DNA from: CAYRGC01 sp964601225 | GTDB lineage: Bacteria; Patescibacteriota; Gracilibacteria; Peribacterales; Peribacteraceae | Direction of reading: 5' to 3' | Assembly (NCBI GenBank): GCA_964601225.1 | Contig: CAZRMM010000005.1 | Span: 30,304 to 94,303, forward strand | DNA length: 64,000 bases | Part shown: in pieces, positions 33,570-41,306 of the stretch | Layout: each line of letters opens with the position of its first letter | Position numbering within the stretch: position 1 is the first letter of the stretch | Notes under the pieces: model-generated | Database searches by the model: none | Seen by the model: only the letters and a program-made list of their open reading frames with translations | Told to the model about the DNA's origin: nothing | Translations under genes and position numbers: made by a program

Positions 33570-33986
33570 TTATCGGACAAACGTTACGCGGGCTGAGGTT
33601 GGCAGCGACTCAAGCACGAGTTTTCCTTCTTCCGCAGCAAGAACGCGAAATGCTTTTTCCGCTCCCGACGTTCCCGTGATGAGATATACGGCGCCGGGTT
33701 CGGCGGCGGCGACAATCTTCGGGGGTGCGTTCCCTTCTGCGTAGAAGCCGCACGGTTCTTCGTCGGCCTGGCCCCATCGGCACATTCCGTCGGCGGTGAA
33801 CGATGCGCGCGTTCCCGACTCGGAAGTCCAATCGCCGATTGCCAGTGACGATATTTCGCGGACATCCATCTTCTTCGGTGCGGGGTTTGACGGCAGTCGT
33901 CTCTGTGCCAGCGGCCAGAGAAGGACTGCGATCACGACACATGCGGCAATTTTTGCGTTTCTCTTCACGGCGCGGTCTTGAAGCAT
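33570..33986 (-). CDS. Membrane-anchored small beta-rich protein, unknown function
   Basis: 138 residues from ATG 33986, preceded by TACTCT with a 6-base gap (leaderless). One N-terminal membrane helix (IAACVVIAVLLWPLA) is followed by an external domain with WTSESGTRASFTADGMCRWG and EEPCGFYAEG (one Cys pair), and strands to the end (KLVLESLPTSARVTFVR). The sequence resembles short lipocalin- or META-like envelope domains only superficially, so I leave the function open. A long open frame on the other strand is a shadow. Confidence 0.65.
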   Translation of the reverse strand: MLQDRAVKRNAKIAACVVIAVLLWPLAQRRLPSNPAPKKMDVREISSLAIGDWTSESGTRASFTADGMCRWGQADEEPCGFYAEGNAPPKIVAAAEPGAVYLITGTSGAEKAFRVLAAEEGKLVLESLPTSARVTFVR

Positions 33987-34057
33987 GCGGCAAGAGTAGC
34001 AGAAAACGCTATCGGACGACTGCGGCGCGGTCATGCGGCGCCAGCCGACGATTCCGC

Positions 34058-34252
34058 CTACGACGAAACGACCGCGACGTTTTTTGCGAGTGTCTTGAAT
34101 CGTTCTCCGTTCGCCTGCACGACCGTGATGGTTTTGTGACCGGTCTTGCTGATGTTGATGTCGCGCACAACGCCCGATTTTCCTTCGTGCACGCCGCCGA
34201 TCACCACGCACCGGCTGCCGTCCTTCACCGTTTGGGGTCGTCGAGTCTTCAT
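34058..34252 (-). CDS. Stand-alone KOW-domain protein
   Basis: 64 residues. GSRCVVIGGVHEGKSGVVRDI is a KOW motif as in ribosomal protein L24 and NusG, followed by strands TVVQANGERFKTLAKNVAVV. It is too short for L24 and does not sit in a ribosomal operon. KOW folds bind RNA or protein partners on the ribosome or RNA polymerase. TACGCT ends 6 bases before the ATG, so the message is probably leaderless. Confidence 0.8.
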   Translation of the reverse strand: MKTRRPQTVKDGSRCVVIGGVHEGKSGVVRDINISKTGHKTITVVQANGERFKTLAKNVAVVSS

Positions 34253-34294
34253 GCGGGAAGCGTAGCACGCGGTTTTGCGAGTCTCGAGCCGCTG

Positions 34295-34711
34295 TCAGAA
34301 CGTCAGTCCCGGATTCTTCTCTGCGATCCGCAGGACCTTCTTGAGCCCGTCGAGATCCAGATCCGCGAGTTTCTTGATGCTGATACAGCTCTTGCCGACC
34401 TTCACCTTCCCCAGGTCCTTCGCATGCGTCTCGGCGACGTACTTGCCGTTCACGATCGAGCAGACATACAGGCTCACGTGCTGCTTCTGGTTGGCGAGTC
34501 CGATCACCGGCCACTCGATCATCTCCTTCTTCGCGTTCCGGTAAGGGAACGAGCCGTAGCCGATCATGTTCGTCGCGAAGTGCGTCTTGAGCGAGGGTGC
34601 GGATTTCCGGATGAACTTGTGCAGAAATTCGAACATCTCCTTTCGCTCCTCGGGGACGGCCGCGAGGTATTCCTCGATAGTCTTCGCCTTCGAGGGCTTG
34701 AACATGTTCAT
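34295..34711 (-). CDS. DUF1801 (YdhG-like) family protein
   Basis: 138 residues. Family features: TIEEYLAAVPEERKEMFEFL, IGYGSFPYRN, HVSLYVCSIVNGKY, and the C-terminal KLADLDLDGLKKVLRIAEKN. DUF1801 proteins are small cytoplasmic alpha/beta proteins of unknown activity. TACACT ends 6 bases before the ATG (leaderless). It lies 19 bases downstream of the VOC double-domain gene on the same strand but appears to have its own promoter. Confidence 0.85.
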   Translation of the reverse strand: MNMFKPSKAKTIEEYLAAVPEERKEMFEFLHKFIRKSAPSLKTHFATNMIGYGSFPYRNAKKEMIEWPVIGLANQKQHVSLYVCSIVNGKYVAETHAKDLGKVKVGKSCISIKKLADLDLDGLKKVLRIAEKNPGLTF

Positions 34712-34730
34712 GGGCGCAGTGTAGCAGGCG

Positions 34731-35639
34731 TCACTTCCCTTCTGTGGCTTTCTTGAGCGCCGCGAGATCGAACTTCTTCATCGTGAGAAACGTCTGCGTC
34801 GCTCGATCGATTTTCTCCTGATCGCCGCTGTGGAAAATATCGCTCATTGCCGTGGCACTGATCTGCCAGGAGACGCCGTACTTGTCCTTGCACCATCCGC
34901 ACTGCTCGGCCTTCGGTACCGCGGAGAGCGCGGCCCAGTACTGGTCGATCTCTTTCTGATTCTCACACTGTACGAGGAGGGAAACGGCTTCGTTGAAGCC
35001 GAACGCGTGCATGCGGCCGCTGTCCATCGCCGCGAACCACTGACCCTCCAGCATGAAATCGGCGAACATGATCTTGGCTGCCTTCTCCGGCGCGGCGCCT
35101 TCCGGATAATTCGCAGTCATCCCGCGCTTCGCATTCTTGAACATCGACACCCAGTAATCCATCGCCTCCCCGGCTTTGCCGGTGTTGTCACCGGTGAACA
35201 TCAGCGACGGGATGACGAACGGACGCGGTTCGCCCTCGGGGTTCGTGAGGATCATCTGCCACGTGAGGCCGTACTTGTCCTTGATCCATCCGTATCGCTT
35301 GCTGAACGGGTATTCCTGCAGCGGCATCAGCGCCTCGCCGCCGTCCGATAACTGCTCCCACAGGGCGTCGAGATTCTCCCTCGCTTTCGAATCCCTCGAC
35401 GGATCGAAGTTCAGCATGAAAGAGATGGACGGATTGAAGGTGAAGTACGGGCCCGCGCTGATGCCCATGAATTCATACCCGGCGAGCCGAAACTCTACGA
35501 AATCGCAATCGCCCGAGGGGGTGTTACGAATGATCGACCTGTGCGTGATTTTTGAGTCGCCGCCGAACGCCTTGACGTAGAACTCAGCGGCCTCCGTAGC
35601 CTGCGTACCGAACCAGAGATGGGGGACGATCTTTTGCAT
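34731..35639 (-). CDS. Double PhnB-like VOC protein (3-dmu-9_3-mt family)
   Basis: 302 residues made of two PhnB-like VOC units. Unit one starts MQKIVPHLWFGTQATEAAEF and holds LMPLQEYPFSKRYGWIKDKY and GLTWQMI. Unit two starts PSLMFTGDNTGKAGEAMDYW and holds KAEQCGWCKDKYGVSWQISA. Despite the old family name these proteins are not proven methyltransferases; the fold suggests a metal-dependent or binding function. The first unit carries the usual GWIKDKYG; the second has Cys at GWCKDKYG. TATACT ends 6 bases before the ATG (leaderless). Confidence 0.88.
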   Translation of the reverse strand: MQKIVPHLWFGTQATEAAEFYVKAFGGDSKITHRSIIRNTPSGDCDFVEFRLAGYEFMGISAGPYFTFNPSISFMLNFDPSRDSKARENLDALWEQLSDGGEALMPLQEYPFSKRYGWIKDKYGLTWQMILTNPEGEPRPFVIPSLMFTGDNTGKAGEAMDYWVSMFKNAKRGMTANYPEGAAPEKAAKIMFADFMLEGQWFAAMDSGRMHAFGFNEAVSLLVQCENQKEIDQYWAALSAVPKAEQCGWCKDKYGVSWQISATAMSDIFHSGDQEKIDRATQTFLTMKKFDLAALKKATEGK

Positions 35640-35824
35640 GATGCGAGTATACAGAGGCCCGTCGATGAAAAAATTTTCGGAAACTCACGGATGATGTCGC
35701 ACGTCGCCGCAGCCTTTCCCGATTCTCCAGTCTCAGAGAGAAAGCGATTTCCTGTCTTTTCCGTTCGTCATGAAAAAAGACTCCGTCCAGTGCAAGTCGG
35801 AAAAGGAGGACGTAGAGTTTCGGC

Positions 35825-36244
35825 ATGCGTATCAAGCCCACACTCGCTCTTGTCACAGCCTTCATCGTCGCGGCGCCGATCGTCTCCGCCGAGGGATTTC
35901 GCCGCGGCAGGATGATGCCGCCGCCGCGTGAATCAGAAATCGACGAAAGCGAGCACTCCTCTGCGAGCAGCAAGCCAGATTTTGGAGGCCGGTTTGAGCT
36001 TCCGGGAAAAGGCGATGGCGTAAAAGAGTACTGCAAGATGGTCCATGTCGCCCTGCAAAAAGGGATGTCGATCACTCCGGACAGCGGCAGTGCCGAACGG
36101 TTTAATGCGAGCATTGATTTCCTCACGAAGGCGGACGCTCTCTGCGCCGCGATCGCTCCCGTTTCGGGAAAGGGAGTGCCGCCGGTCCGTAAATTGCCGA
36201 AAGGAGGTTCTTCGAGCTCCGGAGTCGCGTCGTCGAATTCCTGA
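35825..36244 (+). CDS. Small exported protein, unknown function
   Basis: 139 residues. A clean signal peptide (TLALVTAFIVAAPIVSA) is followed by an Arg/Met/Pro-rich stretch, a short globular part with two Cys (VKEYCKMVHVALQKGMS; ALCAAIAP) and a Ser-rich tail. No family recognised. TAGAGT (35813-35818) ends 6 bases before the ATG. An AGGAGG at 35804-35809 is too far (15 bases) to act as a normal Shine-Dalgarno. The HEIGH-motif gene follows 29 bases downstream. Confidence 0.7.
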   Translation: MRIKPTLALVTAFIVAAPIVSAEGFRRGRMMPPPRESEIDESEHSSASSKPDFGGRFELPGKGDGVKEYCKMVHVALQKGMSITPDSGSAERFNASIDFLTKADALCAAIAPVSGKGVPPVRKLPKGGSSSSGVASSNS

Positions 36245-36273
36245 TCGATTGCCGATCGGTTACGATGATTTCC

Positions 36274-37248
36274 ATGCGCAGATTCTTCGGTATTGCAGCG
36301 GTGACAGTCGGCTTGCTTCTTGCGTCGCCGGCTTTGGGGCACGATGCGCTGAAGGACCTGCGACTTCGGCAGGAGGATCACGTTCTTTCGGCGAGCGAGT
36401 ACAAGGAGATACGGAACGAACTGGAGAAGGCGGTCATGGACCGTGATCCCGGAAAAGCGATCGGGATCCTGGCGACGAAGATGGCAACGTATAAATCCAT
36501 CTACCGTTCCTGTCACAGCTTCGTGCATGAGATAGGGCATGCCGCCTACCGAAAGTACGGCAGTTTTGAAAAAGCGATGGAGTACCAGGACGATTTGTGC
36601 GGTTCGGGGTATTTGCACGGCATCATCGAGTTGTACTTTACGACCGTCAAAGACGTGAAAAAGGAAATGCAGACGCTCTGTGCCGGCAAGGGGGGCAAGT
36701 GCTATCACGGTGTCGGACACGGCCTTATGTTTCTCATGGACAACGATGTTCCGGCATCACTTTCGCTTTGCGACACCTACAAAGATGCCGCTGCGCGCAC
36801 GCAATGCGGTGAAGGTGTTTTTATGGAGAATTTCAATACGGACGAGGAGAATCATCATTCCGAGTATCTCCGAGAGGACGACATGCTCTATCCCTGCCCC
36901 GCACAGGCGTCGCGATACAAGGGGGCCTGTTATTTTTATGCTCCGCGTTACATGCTTCAGCTCCATCCGAACAGTTACGATGTCGCGTTTTCAACCTGTA
37001 CGACGGCGGAGAAAAGCGGTCGGTTCGCCTGTTTTAAGGGGGTGGGCAGTGCCGCGATGAAACAACGACTCAATCAGGTTTCGTACGTTGAGTCGATCTG
37101 CATGACGGCTCCGTCCGAAGGCATCGGCGCCTGTCTCCAGGGTATGGGGAGTTATTACAGCGTGAATTTCGCTTCGTCCCGGCAGGCGGCGGCGATGTGC
37201 AGAAAATTGAAAAAACAAAATCAGGCGGCATGTCTCTCGGGGATTTAG
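36274..37248 (+). CDS. Exported His/Cys-rich protein with HEIGH motif, possible metalloprotease
   Basis: 324 residues from ATG 36274; TACGAT (36261-36266) ends 7 bases before it, which favours it over the ATG at 36265. A signal peptide (IAAVTVGLLLASPALG) is followed by a helical domain rich in repeated Cys/His motifs: CHSFVHEIGHAAYRKYG (an HExxH zinc signature), CGSGYLHGIIE, CYHGVGHGLMF, CGEGVFMENFN, ACYFYAPRYML, CFKGVGSAAM and CLQGMGSYY. The repeated C..G(V/I/M)G pattern suggests an internal repeat of about 40-50 residues stabilised by disulfides. I recall similar proteins in CPR genomes without a function. Protease activity is inference from HExxH only; no third ligand is certain. Confidence 0.75.
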   Translation: MRRFFGIAAVTVGLLLASPALGHDALKDLRLRQEDHVLSASEYKEIRNELEKAVMDRDPGKAIGILATKMATYKSIYRSCHSFVHEIGHAAYRKYGSFEKAMEYQDDLCGSGYLHGIIELYFTTVKDVKKEMQTLCAGKGGKCYHGVGHGLMFLMDNDVPASLSLCDTYKDAAARTQCGEGVFMENFNTDEENHHSEYLREDDMLYPCPAQASRYKGACYFYAPRYMLQLHPNSYDVAFSTCTTAEKSGRFACFKGVGSAAMKQRLNQVSYVESICMTAPSEGIGACLQGMGSYYSVNFASSRQAAAMCRKLKKQNQAACLSGI

Positions 37249-37337
37249 CGCCTGTCGTTGTTACCACGTTTGCCGATTGGCCGGAGGTTTGCGCATTGGC
37301 GATGAATCTCGCCGCTTGTCTTTTTTTCGGGTGTACC

Positions 37338-37358
37338 ATGGGGGAGGTTTTCCCCCAT
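37338..37358. repeat. Inverted repeat in the nitroreductase leader
   Basis: ATGGGGGA (37338-37345), GGTTT, TCCCCCAT (37351-37358), a perfect 8-bp hairpin ending 4 bases before the ATG at 37363. TACCAT (37334-37339) overlaps its left edge and could be a -10 box. It may be an operator or an RNA hairpin that affects initiation. Confidence 0.6.
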
Positions 37359-37362
37359 TTGT

Positions 37363-37899
37363 ATGACGTTTGATGACTTTCAGGCTCTCTGTGCCCAGCG
37401 ACGCAGTATCCGATACTTCGACGACAAGCCGGTAAAGATGGATGTCATCACAAAACTTCTCGATGTCGCGCGTCTTGCTCCGAATGTCGAGAATCTTCAG
37501 CCATGGAAGTTTCACGTGGTTGCCAGCGCCAAGTTGCGGCAGAAACTCATGGAAGCGAGCTGCTACGGCAACTTCGTCGAAGGTGCGGGGGTCTTCATCG
37601 TCATCACCTCCGACAGTTCGCTCCAAACCAAGGCGAAGGAGCCCGTCTGGAACCCTCGTGAATTGGAGTACTCGTGCATCGCTGCCGCCGAGCACATGAT
37701 GCTCGGGGCCACGGCGCTGGGACTCGGGAGCTGTTGGATTTCGTTGCATCACGGTCTTGCCCATGAAGTTCTCGATCTTCCGCACAATGAGACCGTCGTC
37801 GGCGGCCTTATGCTCGGGTATTTCAAGCGGGGGGAAGAGAAGAGTTCCGGTGAGCGTGAGCGAAAGACCGTCGACGAGCTCACCGTGTTCCACAACTGA
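37363..37899 (+). CDS. Nitroreductase-family FMN oxidoreductase
   Basis: 178 residues. The N-terminal RRSIRYFDDKPV is the FMN-phosphate contact. LLDVARLAPNVENLQPWKFH, FIVITSDSS, AAAEHMMLGATALGLGSCWI and VVGGLMLGY are standard positions of the family. It reduces nitro compounds, quinones or related substrates with NAD(P)H and bound FMN, in the cytoplasm. The 2-hydroxyacid dehydrogenase gene starts 3 bases after its stop, so the two are co-expressed. The inverted repeat at 37338-37358 may regulate both. Confidence 0.93.
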   Translation: MTFDDFQALCAQRRSIRYFDDKPVKMDVITKLLDVARLAPNVENLQPWKFHVVASAKLRQKLMEASCYGNFVEGAGVFIVITSDSSLQTKAKEPVWNPRELEYSCIAAAEHMMLGATALGLGSCWISLHHGLAHEVLDLPHNETVVGGLMLGYFKRGEEKSSGERERKTVDELTVFHN

Positions 37900-37902
37900 G
37901 CG

Positions 37903-38889
37903 ATGGCGCGCGTTCTGTTCCTCGATGTGGAACCCGCCGATCAGGAGGCGGTACGGAAGCGATTTCCAGGCGTCGCTTTTGCGGAGGCAAGCTTGCGTGG
38001 CGACGAATTGGTGCGGGCGTGCGAAGGGGCGGAAGCGATTTCGACGTTCATCACGACGCCGTTTCCGCGCGAAGTCATTGCCAAGCTTCCGTCATTGAAG
38101 ATTCTGTGTACCCGTTCCGTAGGCGTCGATCATATCGACGTTGACGTCTGTCGCGAGAAAGGAATCGTCGTTTGCAACGTGCCGGATTACGGCTCGCACG
38201 TCATCGCCGAACACGTTTTTGCCTTGCTCCTCTCGACGCTGCGGCGCATACGCGAGGGCGATGAACGCGTGCACGGCGGAACGTTCGATTATCACGGCTT
38301 GCGCGGCGTGGCGCTCAAGGGAAAGACACTGGGAATTCTCGGGACGGGAAAGATCGGACGCGCGGTCGCCCGCATCGCTCACGGCTTTGACATGAAGATT
38401 CTGGCAACCGATCGCTGTCGCACGCTTCTGCTGGAATCCTCGTACGGCGTTCAGTACGTCTCCTTTCTTCGATTGCTTCAGGAGAGTGATATTCTCACGC
38501 TTCACGTTCCCGCGACGAAAGGAACGGAACACCTGTTCGACGGAGCGGCGTTCCACGCGATGAAGGACGGAGTGATCCTTGTGAACACGGCGCGCGGTTC
38601 GCTCATCAGTTCGGCGGCATTGCTGGGGGCGCTTCGTTCCGGGAAGGTGCGCCATGCGCTTCTCGATGTCCTCGAGCATGAGGACAATTTTCGCGAGAAC
38701 GAGGAGCTCATCAGGCACCCATCGGTGGTGACGACGCCGCATGTTGCTTTCTATGCGGACGACAGCATGCGTGCGATGTTCGAAGATTCCATCAAGAGCA
38801 TTGAGCAGTGGTCCCGAGGCGAGACGCCGGCTCACGCGGTACTCCCGGTGGAGAAAGTCTGCGATCTTCCGCGCTTCGGAAAGGCGTAA
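37903..38889 (+). CDS. D-isomer-specific 2-hydroxyacid dehydrogenase (D-lactate dehydrogenase-like)
   Basis: 328 residues. The NAD-binding motif is LGILGTGKIGRAVARIAHGF. Catalytic Arg lies in VNTARGSLIS and His in TTPHVAFYADDSM, with the acidic partner probably in LDVLEHEDNF. The TPHVAFY and ENEELIRHPSV context is that of fermentative D-lactate dehydrogenases rather than phosphoglycerate dehydrogenase. It would reduce pyruvate or a similar 2-oxoacid and regenerate NAD+, which fits fermentation. It is coupled to the nitroreductase gene upstream. Confidence 0.92.
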   Translation: MARVLFLDVEPADQEAVRKRFPGVAFAEASLRGDELVRACEGAEAISTFITTPFPREVIAKLPSLKILCTRSVGVDHIDVDVCREKGIVVCNVPDYGSHVIAEHVFALLLSTLRRIREGDERVHGGTFDYHGLRGVALKGKTLGILGTGKIGRAVARIAHGFDMKILATDRCRTLLLESSYGVQYVSFLRLLQESDILTLHVPATKGTEHLFDGAAFHAMKDGVILVNTARGSLISSAALLGALRSGKVRHALLDVLEHEDNFRENEELIRHPSVVTTPHVAFYADDSMRAMFEDSIKSIEQWSRGETPAHAVLPVEKVCDLPRFGKA

Positions 38890-38906
38890 AAACATCGTCG
38901 TCCCGA

Positions 38907-38935
38907 TTCGCAAGACTGCTTTTTCAGCGTACAAT
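38907..38935 (+). promoter_or_regulatory. Promoter upstream of the transposase-like gene
   Basis: TTCGCA (38907-38912), 17-base spacer, TACAAT (38930-38935). An ATG 4 bases later (38940) opens a 15-codon frame, MENGPMNMDFSSAKC, whose TGA (38985-38987) overlaps the ATG at 38987 of the next gene. Confidence 0.55.
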
Positions 38936-38980
38936 TGGTATGGAAAACGGACCGATGAATATGGATTTTTCCTCTGCCAA

Positions 38981-39838
38981 ATGCTGATGAAGTCGGATTC
39001 ATTACTGGCACAAATTTCCGGGAAAGTGCGGCAATCGTCGCATGATCGCTCGCGTCACCTGCTCTGTCCGTCGTGCGGGAAGCGGACTCGGCTCTATGTT
39101 CTCGCCGACGGCCGCAGGAAATGCGGAAGTTGCGGAAAAAAGTTCGTCCCTCGTCGTAAGTCCTTGGATCGATCGTTACGGCGACATGCCGACCTGCTTC
39201 TGTGTTTCACTTTCGATTTTCCCGCGAAACAGGCTTCGACGCTGACGGGCATTCCGTACCGGATCGTTCTCGGGCTCTATGCGTCGTTTCGTCGGGTGAT
39301 TGCAGAACAGAATCTCGTCCCCGGGAAAATACGTCTGATGCTTTCTACCGAGTCATGCGATCGCGGTGTTCACGGCAGCGCGTTTTGCGAACGGTGCAGG
39401 TCGCGTTTCTCGTGTAAGGGGCGCATTTCCGGCGATGCACCGATTTTCGGAGTGAAGCTTCTCGACGGGGGAAGGGTTTTCATCGATCCTCTCCGCGACG
39501 ATGAAGCGCTTTTTCGCTTCGATCGTCCGTCGATTGCCTCAGCGGCTGATCGATACTCGGGATACAGCGGATTCATTTGCCGAGGAAATTTCCGACGATT
39601 TACGGATCACGAGCCGCGCAGAGACGGTGCCGAGCAACTGTGGGCATGGATGAGCGAGCGCCTTCGTCGTCATCATGGCATCTGGAGAAAGAACGCCGGT
39701 TTGTATCTCAAGGAACTGGAATGGAAATATAATCACCGGTCTCTGTCTCCCGAGGACAGGGCGCAGTTGCTTATCACCATGTTTCCGGCCGAATTTCTCC
39801 GTCCTCGTTCCGTTGAACCGGTCCGAAAGACGGCATAG
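38981..39838 (+). CDS. IS1595/ISXO2-like transposase, possibly domesticated
   Basis: 285 residues (ATG 38981 or 38987). An N-terminal zinc ribbon (CPSCGKRTRLYVLADGRRKC then GSCGKKF) is followed by a helical part (FTFDFPAKQASTLTGIPYRI), a second cysteine group (CDRGVHGSAFCERCRSRFSC), and a catalytic-like core with IFGVKLLDGGRVFID, SAADRYSGYSGFICRGNFRR, then the family signature region AWMSERLRRHHGIWRKNAGL and YLKELEWKYNHR. This matches IS1595 transposases. The first DDE Asp is not obvious (KLLDGG is a candidate). No terminal inverted repeats or target duplication were found, so it may be an immobile relic or co-opted gene. Confidence 0.75.
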   Translation: MLMKSDSLLAQISGKVRQSSHDRSRHLLCPSCGKRTRLYVLADGRRKCGSCGKKFVPRRKSLDRSLRRHADLLLCFTFDFPAKQASTLTGIPYRIVLGLYASFRRVIAEQNLVPGKIRLMLSTESCDRGVHGSAFCERCRSRFSCKGRISGDAPIFGVKLLDGGRVFIDPLRDDEALFRFDRPSIASAADRYSGYSGFICRGNFRRFTDHEPRRDGAEQLWAWMSERLRRHHGIWRKNAGLYLKELEWKYNHRSLSPEDRAQLLITMFPAEFLRPRSVEPVRKTA

Positions 39839-39864
39839 ATCTCTTTTGCAGAGCAAGAAGGGTA

Positions 39865-39884
39865 TTCCGCAAGCACTTGCGGAA
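39865..39884. repeat. Perfect hairpin downstream of the transposase-like gene
   Basis: TTCCGCAAG-CA-CTTGCGGAA. There is no T-run on the plus strand, so it is not a classical terminator for the gene ending at 39838. The gap of 212 bases to the next gene holds nothing else I recognise. Confidence 0.6.
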
Positions 39885-40050
39885 AAAGAGCCGAGGACTA
39901 CGGTAACTCCGCTATGAGCGCATGCCCTTTGAATCTTATCGGCTCCGTGCCCCGGCACGGAGAATGGGTTCCTTCTCGCGCGCGCGGCGGGATTCCGTCG
40001 ACTGCTGAGTCCCGTCGCGCGCTGGCGTTGCATCCTTTCCCCAGTTGACC

Positions 40051-40584
40051 ATGAATTCCGTGTTTCATGTTCATCGGCGAGCAGAGCGGCATCCCTTGTT
40101 CGCTCTTCTGGTGGCAGTGGCCGCCGCGTTGCTTTTCCTGTTTCCCGAGATTGCCTTGGGTGAAGCGTGGACGGGCGATCATGCTTGGGACGCACGGATG
40201 CGTTGGGAGTACGATCGCTCGAGCGGCGGTCGGCCCGATCGGTCTCTTCCGCGTCATGTCGATCGATACGATCGATGGCGCGGGGATGTGCGCAATATCG
40301 ATTATCACTGGTCCGCACCGCCCCCTCCTCGCTATCAGGATTATCGTCTTGGGGACATCGTGGGGTGGGTTGGGCAGGAGCTTTCGGTGAAGTTCGTTGG
40401 GACATGGGAGCAAATGTCCGGCGGAGACGTGGATTACGATCATTGGTTTCTGTCGCTGGAGGGGACGTCCTTCGGGTCGACGCAGAAAACGTACTGGTTC
40501 AGGCCCGTACGCCCCGGGACGACGGATCTTGTCTACCGGACCCAGCGTGGCGAGCGCTACGTGTATCACCTCACGATACGGTGA
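40051..40584 (+). CDS. Exported protein with chagasin-like beta domain
   Basis: 177 residues. A hydrophobic segment (FALLVAVAAALLFLFPEIALG) acts as signal or anchor. An Arg/Asp/Tyr/Trp-rich linker (DRSSGGRPDRSLPRHVDRYD) is followed by a C-terminal domain with VGWVGQELSVKFVG, DVDYDHWFLSLEG and RPVRPGTTDLVYRTQRGERY. The order of strands resembles protease inhibitor family I42 (chagasin), but the GNPTTGY signature is not clear, so this is tentative. A TTTCCCC tract lies 8 bases before the ATG in place of a Shine-Dalgarno. Confidence 0.7.
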   Translation: MNSVFHVHRRAERHPLFALLVAVAAALLFLFPEIALGEAWTGDHAWDARMRWEYDRSSGGRPDRSLPRHVDRYDRWRGDVRNIDYHWSAPPPPRYQDYRLGDIVGWVGQELSVKFVGTWEQMSGGDVDYDHWFLSLEGTSFGSTQKTYWFRPVRPGTTDLVYRTQRGERYVYHLTIR

Positions 40585-40610
40585 TTTTTCATTTCTTTCC
40601 CCTCATTTCC

Positions 40611-40895
40611 ATGAACCCCTCTTCGTCGCCACCGCCGGCCCGTATCCGTCGACGCCATGCCGTTCGCGGTTCGCATGGGCGTTTTGTTCCGCGTTCCGTG
40701 TTCCCCGACACGGGGACGCCGAACGTGATCGTGGGACCGCAGGACGAAAAGCTCCTCTTTGATCGGAGTGAACGTGTCCGAACCTCGCAAGAAGTGGTTC
40801 CGAGGCACGATCGCACCGAACGATTGCCTCGTCAGGAGTTCGATTGGCTCGATCGCGATGCCGCCCGCTCGGCTTCCATACCTTTCCGTCCATGA
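40611..40895 (+). CDS. Small basic hypothetical protein
   Basis: 94 residues, no membrane segment, rich in Arg, Pro, Ser and Asp (ARIRRRHAVRGSHGRFVPRS; RHDRTERLPRQEFDWLDRDA), probably disordered. TTTCTTTCCCC ends 8 bases before the ATG, exactly like the neighbouring starts. Its TGA overlaps the next ATG (ATGA at 40892-40895), which supports it being a real coding frame. Function unknown. Confidence 0.55.
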   Translation: MNPSSSPPPARIRRRHAVRGSHGRFVPRSVFPDTGTPNVIVGPQDEKLLFDRSERVRTSQEVVPRHDRTERLPRQEFDWLDRDAARSASIPFRP

Positions 40896-41290
40896 AGATC
40901 CTTGGTACCGATAGCGGCCTGGAGAGAGCGGAAATCGCGTCGTATCACCGCGAATGGTTTCCCGTGCTGAGAGAACTTGGCGTTGAACAGGATCGTGTCT
41001 GGTCGGTTGCTTCGGCGCTCGAATGGTTCGGCGTTCGGCCGAAGGAGCTGCATGAACTTGTTCTTGAGTATGAACGATCGGGTCCCGGAATCCCGTTTCC
41101 CGGATTTTCCAAGCCGGGAACGGTGAGGGAGGTCGCCATGCAACTTGGGGCCGTGCGGTCGAAGTTGCACGATCTTTCGTTAACCCACGATAATCCGAGA
41201 GACGAGCGGCCTCTTCATCTTCTCCCGTTTGCGTCTCCCGGGCACGATGACGAAGCAGACGGGCCGTACTCGGAACTGTTCGTTTCATGA
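40892..41290 (+). CDS. Hypothetical cytoplasmic protein
   Basis: 132 residues starting MKILGTDSGLERAEIASYHR, with EWFPVLRELGVEQDRVWSVA and ELHELVLEYERSG and a Pro/His-rich C-terminus. No known domain. It is translationally coupled to the basic protein upstream through an ATGA overlap, and the flavodoxin gene begins 16 bases later. It looks soluble. Confidence 0.55.
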   Translation: MKILGTDSGLERAEIASYHREWFPVLRELGVEQDRVWSVASALEWFGVRPKELHELVLEYERSGPGIPFPGFSKPGTVREVAMQLGAVRSKLHDLSLTHDNPRDERPLHLLPFASPGHDDEADGPYSELFVS

Positions 41291-41306
41291 TTTCTTTCCC
41301 CGAAGT

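Noticed and set aside
33464..34756. Plus-strand frames over 33464-34756
   Set aside because: They are antisense to genes with recognisable features (signal-anchored 138-residue protein, KOW, DUF1801) whose leaderless -10 boxes are on the minus strand.
35804..35809. AGGAGG as Shine-Dalgarno for the exported protein at 35825
   Set aside because: It is 15 bases from the ATG, and TAGAGT 6 bases before the ATG suggests transcription starts downstream of it.
39865..39890. Hairpin after the transposase-like gene as a terminator
   Set aside because: There is a perfect stem but no following T-run on the plus strand, so it is listed only as a hairpin.
38890..40050. Complete insertion sequence around the IS1595-like gene
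   Set aside because: No terminal inverted repeats or target-site duplication could be found on either side.
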